A stretch of 64,000 nucleotides of DNA. Source: Bacteroidales bacterium (GTDB lineage Bacteria; Bacteroidota; Bacteroidia; Bacteroidales; Paludibacteraceae). Positions 54,352-63,933 of the stretch are shown here, in pieces (within the stretch, counting starts at the first letter, position 1; each line of letters begins with the position of its first letter). Location: NCBI GenBank assembly GCA_015061145.1, contig SUXD01000006.1, positions 36,932 through 100,931 of the forward strand, read 5' to 3'. The notes beneath the pieces were generated by a model that was given only the letters and a program-made list of their open reading frames with translations, had not been told where the DNA came from and ran no database searches. The translations under genes and the position numbers were made by a program.

Positions 54352-55612
54352 GATTCTTGTTTATGTGTGCCGTTTTCTGTTGGCGGCCACTTTTCTTTTC
54401 TCTGGCTTCGTCAAAGCGGTCGATCCGCTAGGAACAACATACAAAATTGAAGATTATTTCACGGCTTTCGGCTCGTTCTTCGAACTTTTTGTGCCGATGG
54501 CCTTCGTACTCTCGTTGCTGCTTATTGGTTTCGAGTTTGTCTTGGGCTTCAATCTGCTGTTTGGAATCGCAATAAAACGGACAAAATGGCTGACCTTGCT
54601 GCTGATGCTTTTTATGACGCCGCTTACGCTCTATATTGCGTTGAAAAATCCGGTTTCTGACTGCGGATGTTTCGGCGATGCGTTGGTGCTCGACAATTGG
54701 CAGACTTTCTATAAAAACATAGTCTTGTTGGTGATGACATTGTTCTATGTCTGGAAGTCGGATTTCATGACTCCTTTCTTGGCTGCGCCTACGCGCTTCC
54801 TTATGGAGATGTTTGCTATCGTGTCATTGCTGCTGTTGTCTTTGCATTGCTATTTTCATTTGCCGGTATTGGATTTCCGCCCATATAAAATTGGAACATA
54901 TATCCCGGAAAAAATGATTATCCCAGACGGTGCGCCGCAAGACGAATACGAGACAATTTTCGTTTACGAAAAAGATGGGCAGCAGAAAGAATTTCTTTTT
55001 GATGGCGTGAATATGCCCGATGTGGATTCGACATGGACTTTTGTTGATCAGAAGTCAAAACTGCTGAAAAAAGGATACGAACCGCCTATCCATGATTTTT
55101 CGATTGAGTTAGAAGGTGTGGGCGACATTACGAAAGAAGTGCTGGAAGACAAAGGATATACCTTTTTGCTTATTTCAAATAAATTGGAGAATGCAGTGTT
55201 GCGCAAATCATTCGAAATCAATAGAATTTATCAATATGCACAAGAAAACGGATATCCGTTCTACTGCATGAATTCTTCATTAGAGAAAGACCGTGAGGAT
55301 TATCGTGACGAGACAGGCGCGGAATATCCTTTTGCCACCACTGACAATATCACATTGAAAACCATCGTGCGGTCTAATCCGGGACTTGTGCTGATAAAAA
55401 ACGGAACAGTTCTTAATAAATGGCATTATAATGATTTGCCTGAATTCGACCAGCCTTTGGAAAATTCTCCTCTGGGTGAAATGAAGAAGGTGAATAATGT
55501 CGGAACAATTCTTTTTATATTCTTTTCGTTCTTTGTGCCCGTCTTTGTTTTGATAGGTTTGGATAAAACTATTCGTAACATATATAAATCAATAAAAAAT
55601 CGTAAAAAATGA
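54326..55612 (+). CDS. DoxX-like membrane protein of the BT_3928 family
   Basis: A 428-residue protein with a DoxX/MauE-like four-helix region in the first ~150 residues ([40 protein letters not shown]). It carries a conserved [10 protein letters not shown] loop with two cysteines. A soluble, thioredoxin-like or redox-associated part follows, and a final transmembrane helix ([16 protein letters not shown]). Quinone-linked redox activity is plausible for DoxX-type proteins but not shown here. The start ATG 54326 overlaps the DUF1599 gene by 26 bp; 54335 is an alternative. The stop overlaps tpiA by 4 bp. Confidence 0.85.
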   Translation: MNKMNKIIKILVYVCRFLLAATFLFSGFVKAVDPLGTTYKIEDYFTAFGSFFELFVPMAFVLSLLLIGFEFVLGFNLLFGIAIKRTKWLTLLLMLFMTPLTLYIALKNPVSDCGCFGDALVLDNWQTFYKNIVLLVMTLFYVWKSDFMTPFLAAPTRFLMEMFAIVSLLLLSLHCYFHLPVLDFRPYKIGTYIPEKMIIPDGAPQDEYETIFVYEKDGQQKEFLFDGVNMPDVDSTWTFVDQKSKLLKKGYEPPIHDFSIELEGVGDITKEVLEDKGYTFLLISNKLENAVLRKSFEINRIYQYAQENGYPFYCMNSSLEKDREDYRDETGAEYPFATTDNITLKTIVRSNPGLVLIKNGTVLNKWHYNDLPEFDQPLENSPLGEMKKVNNVGTILFIFFSFFVPVFVLIGLDKTIRNIYKSIKNRKK

Positions 55613-56364
55613 GAAAAAAAATCGTAGCAGGAAACTGGAAAATGAATACCACCCTGCAAGAAGGTGTTGCTTTGGCAAATGATTTGAAAAATGCTTTGGC
55701 TGGGAAAAAAGTCAATTGCGATGTCGTAGTTTGCACTCCGTTCATCTCTGTGGCTGCAGTTGCTGATGCTGTTAAAGGCTCAGTCATCGGTGTGGGAGCT
55801 GAAGATTGCTCTGCTAACGACAAAGGCGCTTTCACAGGTGAAGTGTCTGCTAGCATGGTGGCTTCTACTGGAGCAAAATACGTGATTCTTGGTCACTCGG
55901 AACGCCGTCAGTATCATGGCGAAAATAATGCGCTTCTTATTAAAAAACTTCAGTTGGCGCTTGCTAACGGATTGACCCCAATTTTCTGTGTGGGCGAAAT
56001 GAAAGAAGAAAGAGAGTCTGATACATTCAAATCAGTCATCGAAGGACAAATGGCTGCTTTGTACACACTTTCAGCTGACGACTTCGCTAAATGCGTTATC
56101 GCATACGAGCCGGTTTGGGCTATTGGTACTGGTTTGACAGCAACCAGCGAACAGGCGCAAGAAGTTCATGCATTTATCCGTGCTTCTATTGCAGCTAAAT
56201 ATAACAAGCAAGTGGCAGAAAACACCTCTATTCTTTATGGTGGTTCTTGCAAAGGAAGCAATGCTCCCGAATTGTTCGCACAGCCTGATATCGACGGCGG
56301 ATTGATTGGTGGCGCAGCTCTCAAGGCTGATACTTTTATGCCGATTATCGAAGCTTTCAAATAA
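55609..56364 (+). CDS. tpiA: Triosephosphate isomerase
   Basis: Glycolytic isomerase interconverting DHAP and glyceraldehyde 3-phosphate. The 251-residue protein shows [14 protein letters not shown] (substrate Asn/Lys), [13 protein letters not shown] (catalytic His), [27 protein letters not shown] (catalytic Glu), [15 protein letters not shown] and [13 protein letters not shown]. Coupled by a 4-bp overlap to the DoxX-like gene and ended by a terminator. Confidence 0.98.
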   Translation: MRKKIVAGNWKMNTTLQEGVALANDLKNALAGKKVNCDVVVCTPFISVAAVADAVKGSVIGVGAEDCSANDKGAFTGEVSASMVASTGAKYVILGHSERRQYHGENNALLIKKLQLALANGLTPIFCVGEMKEERESDTFKSVIEGQMAALYTLSADDFAKCVIAYEPVWAIGTGLTATSEQAQEVHAFIRASIAAKYNKQVAENTSILYGGSCKGSNAPELFAQPDIDGGLIGGAALKADTFMPIIEAFK

Positions 56365-56386
56365 TAGAACTTTTGATGTTTCAAAA

Positions 56387-56420
56387 AAATAGAGACGCCC
56401 TAGCGCCTCTATTTTTTTTT
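56387..56420 (+). terminator. Terminator of tpiA
   Basis: A stem of AATAGAG-A-CGC with GCG-C-CTCTATT (one mismatch), loop CCTA, followed by a long T run. Confidence 0.88.
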
Positions 56421-56468
56421 TTTTTGAAAGTCTGGTTTGGCGAAGCAAGGTTATATTTCTGTCATTCC

Positions 56469-56499
56469 TTTGCTGAATGATAATTTATTTTTAACTTTG
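56469..56499 (+). promoter_or_regulatory. Promoter of cysQ-cysC
   Basis: TTTG at 56469-56472, a 19-base spacer and TAACTTTG at 56492-56499. The ATG of cysQ at 56526 lies 27 bp downstream. The -7 box is identical to that of cysD (58015-58022). Confidence 0.8.
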
Positions 56500-56525
56500 T
56501 AAGTTAAAAAAATAAACGAGTGTTG

Positions 56526-57338
56526 ATGAGAGAAAACATTATATATTTAGCGATTGTTTCAGCCGTAAAAGCTGGCGCCGAAATCCTGAAAATTTACAAT
56601 GCGCCTGATGCTGATTTTGGTGTTGAAATGAAGGCTGACAATTCGCCTCTCACTATAGCAGACAAAATTTCTCATCAAACAATTGTCGAAAATCTCCAAC
56701 AATTCAACATTCCTATCTTGAGTGAAGAAGGGGCTCATCTGTCTTACGCGGAACGCTCTTCGTGGCGCGAACTTTGGGTAGTCGATCCGCTTGATGGTAC
56801 AAAAGAGTTTATAAAACGTAACGGAGAGTTTACTGTGAATATTGCCTTGGTCGAAAATGGGGCGCCGGTGCTGGGAGTGATTTATGTCCCGGTAAAAAAA
56901 GATTTGTATTTTGCCGAAAGAACTATTGGCGCATTCAAAATGACAAATGTTGATGAATACAATATTCCGACTGATATGTCAGCTGTCATCGAAAAATCGG
57001 TGATGCTGCCTATGGCAAGTCGGCGAGAGAAATCGGTGGTAGTGGCCTCTCGTTCTCATTTGTCGCCCGAAACACAACTTTTTATTGAAGAATATGCAAA
57101 GAGTCATCCGAATCTGGAAATGCAATCGGCAGGGAGCTCTTTGAAAATTTGCATGGTGGCTGAAGGCGCAGCGGATGTTTATCCGCGTTTTGCCCCGACA
57201 ATGGAGTGGGATACAGCGGCAGGTCATGCCATAGCTCATGTGGCTGGCTGCAGAATGTATAATCCTGAAACAGGTCAAGAGTTGATTTATAATAAAGAGG
57301 ACTTACATAACTCTTGGTTTATAGTTGATAGAATTTAA
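56526..57338 (+). CDS. cysQ: 3'(2'),5'-bisphosphate nucleotidase CysQ
   Basis: Mg-dependent phosphatase of the inositol monophosphatase fold that hydrolyses 3'-phosphoadenosine 5'-phosphate (PAP), the by-product of PAPS-dependent sulfotransfer, to AMP. The 270-residue protein shows SEEGAHLSY (metal Glu), WVVDPLDGTKEFIKRNGEFT (DPLDGTKEF signature), SLKICMVAEGAADVYPRF and MEWDTAAGHAIAHVAG. The ATG at 56526 is chosen over the GTG at 56520. It heads the sulfation locus, with cysC 11 bp downstream, which fits removal of PAP. Confidence 0.95.
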   Translation: MRENIIYLAIVSAVKAGAEILKIYNAPDADFGVEMKADNSPLTIADKISHQTIVENLQQFNIPILSEEGAHLSYAERSSWRELWVVDPLDGTKEFIKRNGEFTVNIALVENGAPVLGVIYVPVKKDLYFAERTIGAFKMTNVDEYNIPTDMSAVIEKSVMLPMASRREKSVVVASRSHLSPETQLFIEEYAKSHPNLEMQSAGSSLKICMVAEGAADVYPRFAPTMEWDTAAGHAIAHVAGCRMYNPETGQELIYNKEDLHNSWFIVDRI

Positions 57339-57349
57339 ATATTACAAAT

Positions 57350-57940
57350 ATGGCGGAGAATATATATCCGATAGAAAAAATGTCGAAGGCCGATAAGGAA
57401 CGGCTGCTTGGACAAAAAGGTCTGATGATTTGGTTCACAGGACTTTCTGGTTCGGGCAAAAGTACCTTGGCTATTGCTCTTGAAAAAGAATTGCATGACA
57501 GAAATATCCTTTGTACCATTCTTGATGGCGACAATATTCGCAGTGGTATAAATAATAATCTTGGTTTCACAGAAGCCGATAGGGTGGAAAACATTCGACG
57601 AATAGCAGAAGTCGGTAAACTGTTTGTTGAAACTGGAATTGTGACATTGGCTGCTTTTATCAGTCCAAGCAACGACATTCGTAAAATGGCAGCTGACATT
57701 ATCGGACATGAAAATTTCTTTGAAGTGTATGTGAGCACTTCGCTGGAAGTGTGCGAAAAGCGCGACGTCAAAGGTCTTTACGCTAAAGCTCGCCAAGGTT
57801 TGGTAAAAAACTTTACGGGAATCAGCGCACCGTTTGAGGTTCCCGAAAATCCGTCTGTCTCTATTGATACAGCCGCTCATCCGTTGGAAGAGTCCGTGCA
57901 GATTCTGCTTGATGCAATTTTGCCGCGAATTAAGAACTGA
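57350..57940 (+). CDS. cysC: Adenylylsulfate (APS) kinase CysC
   Basis: Phosphorylates APS to 3'-phosphoadenosine 5'-phosphosulfate (PAPS). The 196-residue protein has the P-loop FTGLSGSGKSTLAIAL, LDGDNIRSGINNNLGF, ENIRRIAEVGKLFVETG and the mobile-lid region FVEVYVSTSLEVCEKRDVKG (here FEVYVSTSLEVCEKRDVKG). The length is that of a stand-alone kinase, not a CysNC fusion. It follows cysQ by 11 bp and is separated from cysD by 107 bp containing a palindrome and a promoter. Confidence 0.97.
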   Translation: MAENIYPIEKMSKADKERLLGQKGLMIWFTGLSGSGKSTLAIALEKELHDRNILCTILDGDNIRSGINNNLGFTEADRVENIRRIAEVGKLFVETGIVTLAAFISPSNDIRKMAADIIGHENFFEVYVSTSLEVCEKRDVKGLYAKARQGLVKNFTGISAPFEVPENPSVSIDTAAHPLEESVQILLDAILPRIKN

Positions 57941-57975
57941 AATAGCGATTAGTATTTGCATGAATATATACAAAA

Positions 57976-58000
57976 TAAACCTACAATAACGGTAGGTTTA
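57976..58000 (+). promoter_or_regulatory. Perfect 9-bp inverted repeat over the -33 region of the cysD promoter (candidate operator)
   Basis: TAAACCTAC (57976-57984) and GTAGGTTTA (57992-58000) are exact reverse complements around a 7-base centre. No T tract follows, so it is not a typical terminator for cysC. It ends 14 bp before the -7 box of cysD, and the -33 position falls just at or in the right arm, which lacks TTTG. A regulator binding here could repress or activate. Confidence 0.6.
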
Positions 58001-58014
58001 TAGATAAATTTAAG

Positions 58015-58022
58015 TAACTTTG
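58015..58022 (+). promoter_or_regulatory. -7 element of the cysD operon
   Basis: TAACTTTG, identical to the cysQ -7 box, 25 bp before the cysD ATG at 58048. No TTTG at -33; the position is occupied by the end of the inverted repeat. Confidence 0.7.
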
Positions 58023-58047
58023 CCTTCAATTCTTTAAAAAACAAGAT

Positions 58048-58956
58048 ATGGAAGAATATAAATTAAGTCATTTGAAAGAGCTTGAAGCCGAATCTATTCA
58101 CATCATTCGTGAAGTGGCAGCCGAGTTCGAAAATCCGGTAATGCTTTATTCTATTGGAAAAGACTCGTCTGTCATGGTACGCTTGGCAGAGAAGGCTTTT
58201 GCGCCAGGAAAAGTGCCTTTCCCGCTGATGCATATCGATTCGAAATGGAAATTCAAGGAAATGATCCAGTTTCGTGACGAATATGCTAAAAAGTATGGCT
58301 GGAATCTGATTGTTGAATATAATAAGGAGGCTTATGAGGCGGGTGTCGGACCTTTTACTAATGGCAGCAAAGTTCATACCGACCTGATGAAAACACAAGC
58401 TTTGCTTAAAGCGTTGGATAAATACAAATTTGACGCGGCCTTTGGCGGCGCACGCCGCGATGAAGAGAAAAGTCGTGCAAAAGAGCGTATTTTCTCATTC
58501 CGCGACCGTTTCCATCAATGGGACCCCAAAAACCAAAGACCTGAATTGTGGGATATCTACAATGCCCGCATTCACAAAGGCGAAAGTATCAGAGTGTTTC
58601 CGCTGAGCAACTGGACAGAATTGGATATATGGCAATATATCCGCCTCGAGAATATTCCTATTGTTCCTTTGTATTATGCGAAAGAACGTCCTATTGTCGA
58701 AATCGACGGCAATCTTATAATGGCTGACGATGACCGGCTTCCGGAAAAATATCGTGATCAAATAAAAATGCGTAAGGTGCGTTTCCGTACACTTGGTTGC
58801 TGGCCGCTCACGGGTGCTGTCGAAAGCGAAGCCGATACAATTGAAAAAATTGTTGAGGAGATGATGACAACTACCAAGAGCGAACGCACTACGCGTGTGA
58901 TTGATTTCGATCAAGAGGGCAGTATGGAGCAGAAAAAACGCGAAGGGTATTTCTAA
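58048..58956 (+). CDS. cysD: Sulfate adenylyltransferase subunit 2 (CysD)
   Basis: Catalytic PP-loop subunit of the heterodimeric ATP sulfurylase that forms APS from sulfate and ATP. The 302-residue protein has [20 protein letters not shown] (PP-loop SxGKDSS), [57 protein letters not shown] and [10 protein letters not shown] at the end. cysN follows after 81 bp. Probable first gene of cysD-cysN-sulfotransferase-PCMD-Omp85. Confidence 0.97.
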   Translation: MEEYKLSHLKELEAESIHIIREVAAEFENPVMLYSIGKDSSVMVRLAEKAFAPGKVPFPLMHIDSKWKFKEMIQFRDEYAKKYGWNLIVEYNKEAYEAGVGPFTNGSKVHTDLMKTQALLKALDKYKFDAAFGGARRDEEKSRAKERIFSFRDRFHQWDPKNQRPELWDIYNARIHKGESIRVFPLSNWTELDIWQYIRLENIPIVPLYYAKERPIVEIDGNLIMADDDRLPEKYRDQIKMRKVRFRTLGCWPLTGAVESEADTIEKIVEEMMTTTKSERTTRVIDFDQEGSMEQKKREGYF

Positions 58957-59037
58957 AATGACAGTAAGATTTTAAATGAATAATTGAGAATTAGGCAAGA
59001 CAAAAATGTTTTGGAATTCTCGCTACAGCATATTCCT

Positions 59038-60465
59038 ATGGAAAATAAATTGAATATAAAAGAGTTTCTTGATAAAGACGAGCAGAAGGATTTGTTGAGG
59101 TTGCTTACAGCAGGTTCTGTTGACGATGGAAAATCCACTTTGATAGGACGTTTGCTTTTTGATAGTAAAAAACTTTACGAAGACCAGCTTCAAGCGTTGG
59201 AAAGAGACAGCAAGCGCGTGGGCAATGCCGGCGATCATATCGATTACGCATTGTTGCTGGACGGATTGAAGGCTGAACGCGAACAAGGAATAACCATCGA
59301 TGTGGCTTACCGTTATTTTTCAACCAACAATCGTAAATTTATCATTGCTGACACTCCGGGGCACGAACAGTATACCCGAAATATGATAACTGGCGGTTCG
59401 ACTGCCAACTTGGCCATAATCCTTGTCGATGCGCGAGCTGGAGTTATCACACAAACAAGACGGCATTCTTATTTGGTGTCTTTGCTTGGCATCAAGCATG
59501 TAGTGCTGGCTGTCAACAAAATGGACTTGGTTGATTTCTCTGAAGAGCGTTTCAATGAAATTGTCTCAGAATATTTGAATTTCACAAAATCTTTGAATAT
59601 AGAGGATGTGAATTGTATTCCGTTGTCAGCGCTGAACGGTGACAATGTGGTTGAAAAATCAGATAACACGCCTTGGTACAAAGGGCAGTCCTTACTCGAT
59701 TTCTTGGAAACGGTGAAAATAGATAAGGACCAAAACTATGATAATTTCAGATTCCCTGTGCAATATGTGCTGCGTCCGAATTTGGATTTCCGCGGTTTTT
59801 GTGGAAAAGTTGCGTCGGGTGTAGTTCGAAAAGGTGATGAGGTGATGGCTCTTCCTTCTGGCAAACGATCGCATGTCAAAAGTATTGTCACATACGATGG
59901 AGAATTAGATTTGGCATTTCCTCCGCAATCTGTCACCATTACACTGGAAGATGAAATTGATGTTTCGCGCGGCGAAATGCTTGTTCATGTCAATGATCAG
60001 CCTGTGACTTCTCGCAACTTCGAAGCAATGCTTGTTTGGATGGATGAAAAGGATATGGATGTCAACTTGAATTTCTATCTGAAACATACGACAAACACAA
60101 CACGTGTGCACATCGAAAATATCAAATACAAAGTTGATGTGAATACGATGGAACAGTCAAAAGTGGATTTCCTGAAATTGAATGAAATAGCATGCGTTTC
60201 TTTCACTACAGCTAAACCGATATTCTTCGATGCATACGCAAAAAACAGGAATTGTGGTTCGTTCATTATCATTGACCCTATTACCAACAACACATCGGCA
60301 GTGGGAATGATAATAGGAGAGAGCAGCGCTTCTTCTTATTTCGATGAGCAGGCGATAGAAATAAATTTGAAACAATTGAATATCGAAGAAAAACATTTCG
60401 AAGCGATAGAAAAAGTTTGCAAAGAACTGGAGAAGAAAGGTGTGATTGTAAAATTGGTAAAATAA
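59038..60465 (+). CDS. cysN: Sulfate adenylyltransferase subunit 1 (CysN), GTPase
   Basis: EF-Tu-like GTPase subunit that drives APS formation by GTP hydrolysis. From the ATG at 59038 the protein has 475 residues with G1 [31 protein letters not shown] (G2), [14 protein letters not shown] (G3), [10 protein letters not shown] (G4) and SALNGDNV (G5), followed by two beta-barrel domains. There is no C-terminal APS kinase fusion, consistent with the separate cysC. The frame opens 18 codons earlier at a TTG, but that leader is not conserved-looking. Confidence 0.96.
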   Translation: MENKLNIKEFLDKDEQKDLLRLLTAGSVDDGKSTLIGRLLFDSKKLYEDQLQALERDSKRVGNAGDHIDYALLLDGLKAEREQGITIDVAYRYFSTNNRKFIIADTPGHEQYTRNMITGGSTANLAIILVDARAGVITQTRRHSYLVSLLGIKHVVLAVNKMDLVDFSEERFNEIVSEYLNFTKSLNIEDVNCIPLSALNGDNVVEKSDNTPWYKGQSLLDFLETVKIDKDQNYDNFRFPVQYVLRPNLDFRGFCGKVASGVVRKGDEVMALPSGKRSHVKSIVTYDGELDLAFPPQSVTITLEDEIDVSRGEMLVHVNDQPVTSRNFEAMLVWMDEKDMDVNLNFYLKHTTNTTRVHIENIKYKVDVNTMEQSKVDFLKLNEIACVSFTTAKPIFFDAYAKNRNCGSFIIIDPITNNTSAVGMIIGESSASSYFDEQAIEINLKQLNIEEKHFEAIEKVCKELEKKGVIVKLVK

Positions 60466-60502
60466 CGAATAAATAGAGACACGAAAATAGAAAACTAACG
60501 AC

Positions 60503-61609
60503 ATGGGATTGCTAGAATTTAACAAACTTCCGATAAATACACTTGTCGGAGCAGACTGGAAAACCTTTAATGAAATACTGAAGAATCGGCAGATTGATAA
60601 AGAATACAAAAGAAAATATTATCTTACTAAAGGTGTATGCCGACTTTTAAGTTTGGCGACTCCAATTCAGGAGAATCGTTATAAAAAACTGCTTGCTGAC
60701 AAACCATTGGAGCATGACCCGGTCTTTATTCTCGGACATTGGAGAAGTGGAACAACATTTGTGCACAATGTTTTCTCGTGTGACAAACATTTTGGATATA
60801 ATACTACTTATCAGACTGTGTTTCCGCATTTGATGATGTGGGGGCAGCCATTTTTCAAGAAAAACATGTCATGGCTGATGCCTGACAAACGCCCGACCGA
60901 TAATATGGAATTGGCAGTAGATCTTCCGCAAGAAGAGGAGTTCGCACTTACCAATATGATGCCTTATACATATTATAATTTCTGGTTTTTGCCTCAGTAT
61001 ATGCAGGAATATTGCGACAAGTATTTGATATTTAAGGATATAACTGACGAAGAACTGAAGACATTCGAGGAAAATTTTATGAAATTGGTGAAAATCTCGC
61101 TTTGGAATACGAACGGTACACAATTTCTCAGCAAAAATCCGCCGCATACTGGTCGCGTGAAGGAATTGGTAAAAATGTTCCCTAATGCGAAATTTATCTA
61201 TCTCATGCGTAATCCTTATACTGTGTTCGAAAGTACCAGAAATTTCTTTCAAAACACTATTCAACCACTGAAATTGCAAAATATATCTTCAGAAGAAATG
61301 GAGCAGAACATTCTGCAGGTATATACTAAATTGTATAAGAAATACAATGAAGACAAGTCTTTTGTCCCAGAAGGTAACCTTATTGAAATAAAATTTGAAG
61401 ATTTTGAAGCCAATGCCTCTGATTTGACAAAAGAAATCTATCAGAAATTGCAAATTCCTGGCTACGATGATTCGAAATCCGCCATTGAAAAATATTTGGA
61501 TTCGAAAAAAGGGTATAAAAAGAATAAATATAAATATGAAGAACGTACAGTGCAGCTAGTGGAGAAAAACTGGGATTTTGCACTGAATGATTGGGGGTAT
61601 AAAATATAA
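60503..61609 (+). CDS. PAPS-dependent sulfotransferase
   Basis: A 368-residue cytosolic sulfotransferase. The 5'-phosphosulfate loop is GHWRSGTT (residues 78-85) and the 3'-phosphate motif is R236-N-P-Y-T-V-F-E-S244 in the strand-helix after FIYLMR. It lies 37 bp after cysN in the same orientation. CysD/N and CysC can thus make its PAPS donor, and CysQ can remove PAP. The overall length and layout match the Sulfotransfer_3-type enzymes that Bacteroides uses to sulfonate sterols. The acceptor here cannot be read from sequence: a sterol, another lipid, a glycan or a peptide is possible. Confidence 0.92.
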   Translation: MGLLEFNKLPINTLVGADWKTFNEILKNRQIDKEYKRKYYLTKGVCRLLSLATPIQENRYKKLLADKPLEHDPVFILGHWRSGTTFVHNVFSCDKHFGYNTTYQTVFPHLMMWGQPFFKKNMSWLMPDKRPTDNMELAVDLPQEEEFALTNMMPYTYYNFWFLPQYMQEYCDKYLIFKDITDEELKTFEENFMKLVKISLWNTNGTQFLSKNPPHTGRVKELVKMFPNAKFIYLMRNPYTVFESTRNFFQNTIQPLKLQNISSEEMEQNILQVYTKLYKKYNEDKSFVPEGNLIEIKFEDFEANASDLTKEIYQKLQIPGYDDSKSAIEKYLDSKKGYKKNKYKYEERTVQLVEKNWDFALNDWGYKI

Positions 61610-61614
61610 TTGTT

Positions 61615-62562
61615 ATGAAAAGAATCCTTGTAATATATTTCTCTCTTTTGGTATCGACACTTTTTGCGCAACGCGAGGAATTGTTGCCTTACGGTAATAT
61701 GGATCAGTGGGTTACGCGACATATAAAAGAGTCGGCTATCATTGGCGGCAATACTAAATTGCTGTATGAGGTGGGACCAACAAAAGATATATATAAAGTA
61801 GAAGCATACCATAATATGGGAGGTTCCCCTTGGGCTAACTCTAATGTTTACGCCAAAGTGTCGGGTGTTGTGAAAACAAACACTTCTGTTTTCAAAGAAA
61901 AACGCGGCGAAGGCTTTTGCGCACGCCTCGAGACAAGACTCGAAAGTGTAAAAGTGTTGAATATGATTAACATAAGAGTTTTGGCTGCTGGTTCAATTTA
62001 TTTAGGCGAGATGTTGGAACCTATCACGGGTACAAAAAATCCTCAGCATTGGGTGAATTCGGGAATTCCATTCACAAAACGCCCCACTGCCATCAAATTC
62101 GACTACAAAATAAGAATGTCAGGGGCTAAAAATCGTATATATCGTAATGGCTTCAGCGCAGAGAAAGTGGTGGAAGGGAAAGACTATCCGGCAGCAATCT
62201 TGCTTTTGCAGAAAAGATGGGAACAAGACGGTAAAATTTATGCTAAGCGTGTAGGAACAATGGTAGTGCGTTATGACAAGACTACAGATACTTGGCATAC
62301 AGGCACTTATCCAATTCTTTATGGTGATATAACCAAAAATCCTCAGTATATTGAGGATAGAATGAAAATTCAAGTGGAAGAACGCTATGCGGTGAACTCA
62401 AAAGGTGTGCCAGTTCCTATATACGAAGTGGGATGGGCAGATGCCAACGAAACGCCTACACACATGGTGCTGCAATTCACTTCTAGTCATGGAGGCGCTT
62501 ATGTGGGGTCTCCAGGAAATGTGATGTGGGTGGACAATGTAAAACTGATTTACGCTGAGTGA
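61615..62562 (+). CDS. Secreted PCMD-domain protein linked to the sulfotransferase
   Basis: Signal peptide MKRILVIYFSLLVSTLFA with no lipobox cysteine, so a periplasmic or secreted soluble protein of about 297 mature residues. The mature part begins LPYGNMDQWVTRHIKESAII, a NxDxW-type start of a jelly-roll PCMD domain. It continues with RGEGFCARLETRLESV, GIPFTKRPTAIKFDYKIRMS and VLQFTSSHGGAYVGSPGNVM, which correspond to core strands, and ends in MWVDNVKLIYAE. It lies 5 bp after the sulfotransferase stop and overlaps the Omp85-like gene by 4 bp. A role in handling the sulfated product at the envelope is inference only. Confidence 0.82.
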   Translation: MKRILVIYFSLLVSTLFAQREELLPYGNMDQWVTRHIKESAIIGGNTKLLYEVGPTKDIYKVEAYHNMGGSPWANSNVYAKVSGVVKTNTSVFKEKRGEGFCARLETRLESVKVLNMINIRVLAAGSIYLGEMLEPITGTKNPQHWVNSGIPFTKRPTAIKFDYKIRMSGAKNRIYRNGFSAEKVVEGKDYPAAILLLQKRWEQDGKIYAKRVGTMVVRYDKTTDTWHTGTYPILYGDITKNPQYIEDRMKIQVEERYAVNSKGVPVPIYEVGWADANETPTHMVLQFTSSHGGAYVGSPGNVMWVDNVKLIYAE

Positions 62563-63812
62563 CTCGCGTTTTGAAAAAAAATAGAAGAACATACTGCTTA
62601 CTTTTGCTGTTGTCTTTCATGACAACTGCTATTTATGCTCAACAGGATTCCTTGTTATTTAACTTGGAATCCTATTCTGTTTCTGATACATATTATTATA
62701 AACCCAAGTCATTTCAGTATAAACTGTATCGTTGGAAAATGCGCCGAGACTCCATACGCGCTATTCAAAAGGTGCATTGGACACTGTTAGGAGGACCATC
62801 CTATTCGTCAGAAAACTCACTCGGGCTGACAGCGGCTGTGTTGCTTGGATTCCGCTTGAACAAACAGGATACAGTCTCTCACGAGTCGTACGCTCCCTTC
62901 AGTGTGGCTGCTACACTCAATGGTACATTGGTCCTCAATGGTTCCCTGGCTTTGTTTATGAAAGAGGATAAAATCCGTCTTTCCGTTAAATATATGTATA
63001 GGAAAGCGCCTTCTCATTATTTTGGTTGCGGATATGAAACAATAGAACAGACGGAACGAAGCGATAGCACCACCAAATTCCGATTGCAGAAATTTCAGAT
63101 TCTCCCGTATGTTCAGTATGAAGTGCTGAAAAACATGTATGCTGGGGCAATGGTCGATTTTCAATATATAGCTGCAGACAGATTGGCGAAACGAATCGAA
63201 GCGGATGCATATTTCAATAAGTTCTCTCACGACTATCGGTGTGTCGGATATGGCTTTTCATTGCTGTATGATACCCGAAATGATATTGCAACGGCAACAT
63301 CGGGTTTTATGCTCTCCGGATTATTCCGTACTTACGGGAAGTATGTGGGGAGCAACTACGACTACTCGTTATTCGAGTTGGAGTACAAGCATTTCCAGAA
63401 TATATTTCGGCCGCGTAGCACCTTGGCTTGGACTGCAAAGGCACAGATGACAGTCGGGGATGTGCCCTTTACAGAATTGCCTACTTTTGGAGCTGATTCG
63501 AATCTGAGAGGATTTTACAGTGGTAAATATCGAGACAAGTCAATGGCTTACACGCTAATAGAATATCGGCACATGTTCGGGACACCAGAGGCGCTTGAAC
63601 GCGGACGGCTGTATGCAAAATTCGGATTTGTTTGCTGGGGAGGCTGCGGAACCATCGCTCCAGATCCTTCAGGGTGGACAAAATGGAAATGGAATATTGG
63701 GGTAGGGCTACGTTTTCAGGTTCAGCCAAATAAAAATATTCGATTAGATTTAGGAAAGGGAATCGGTGAAAAAGGCGTTTCTTTTTATATGAGCATGACT
63801 GAAGCGTTCTGA
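62559..63812 (+). CDS. Omp85/surface antigen (D15)-like barrel without POTRA domains
   Basis: GTG start at 62559 overlaps the PCMD stop by 4 bp (GTGA). Signal region KNRRTYCLLLLLSFMTTAIYAQ; a TTG four codons later is an alternative start. The mature ~390 residues are almost entirely beta-strands, including PTFGADSNLRGFYSGKYRDK, the strand 6 loop motif RGF..G of Omp85 proteins, then YTLIEYRHMFG, and end in VSFYMSMTEAF with terminal Phe. No POTRA repeats precede the barrel. Such barrels occur with patatin or other passengers in some bacteria; here the partner encoded upstream is a PCMD protein. Function unknown. Confidence 0.85.
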   Translation: MTRVLKKNRRTYCLLLLLSFMTTAIYAQQDSLLFNLESYSVSDTYYYKPKSFQYKLYRWKMRRDSIRAIQKVHWTLLGGPSYSSENSLGLTAAVLLGFRLNKQDTVSHESYAPFSVAATLNGTLVLNGSLALFMKEDKIRLSVKYMYRKAPSHYFGCGYETIEQTERSDSTTKFRLQKFQILPYVQYEVLKNMYAGAMVDFQYIAADRLAKRIEADAYFNKFSHDYRCVGYGFSLLYDTRNDIATATSGFMLSGLFRTYGKYVGSNYDYSLFELEYKHFQNIFRPRSTLAWTAKAQMTVGDVPFTELPTFGADSNLRGFYSGKYRDKSMAYTLIEYRHMFGTPEALERGRLYAKFGFVCWGGCGTIAPDPSGWTKWKWNIGVGLRFQVQPNKNIRLDLGKGIGEKGVSFYMSMTEAF

Positions 63813-63901
63813 AATTGCTGTTTTCTGATGATTTTTAATTCATTGACTGCCAGTATCATATAAAAAAGTTTATTTTTTTTGAAAAAAAACTTGCGATAAA
63901 G

Positions 63902-63933
63902 TTTGGAGCGTAACGCATAAGTTTCTACCTTTG
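63902..63933 (+). promoter_or_regulatory. Strong consensus promoter and leader, probably of an rRNA operon beyond the right edge
   Basis: TTTG at 63902-63905, a 20-base spacer and TACCTTTG at 63926-63933, preceded by a T/A-rich tract (63866-63889). The leader has a GCCTC/GAGGC hairpin at about 63957-63972 and the A-rich AAAAAAAAGTTTGAAATTTT sequence at the window end. The combination is what I would expect upstream of 16S rRNA in Bacteroidales, but no rRNA sequence is inside the window. No gene is seen in 63813-63901. Confidence 0.7.
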
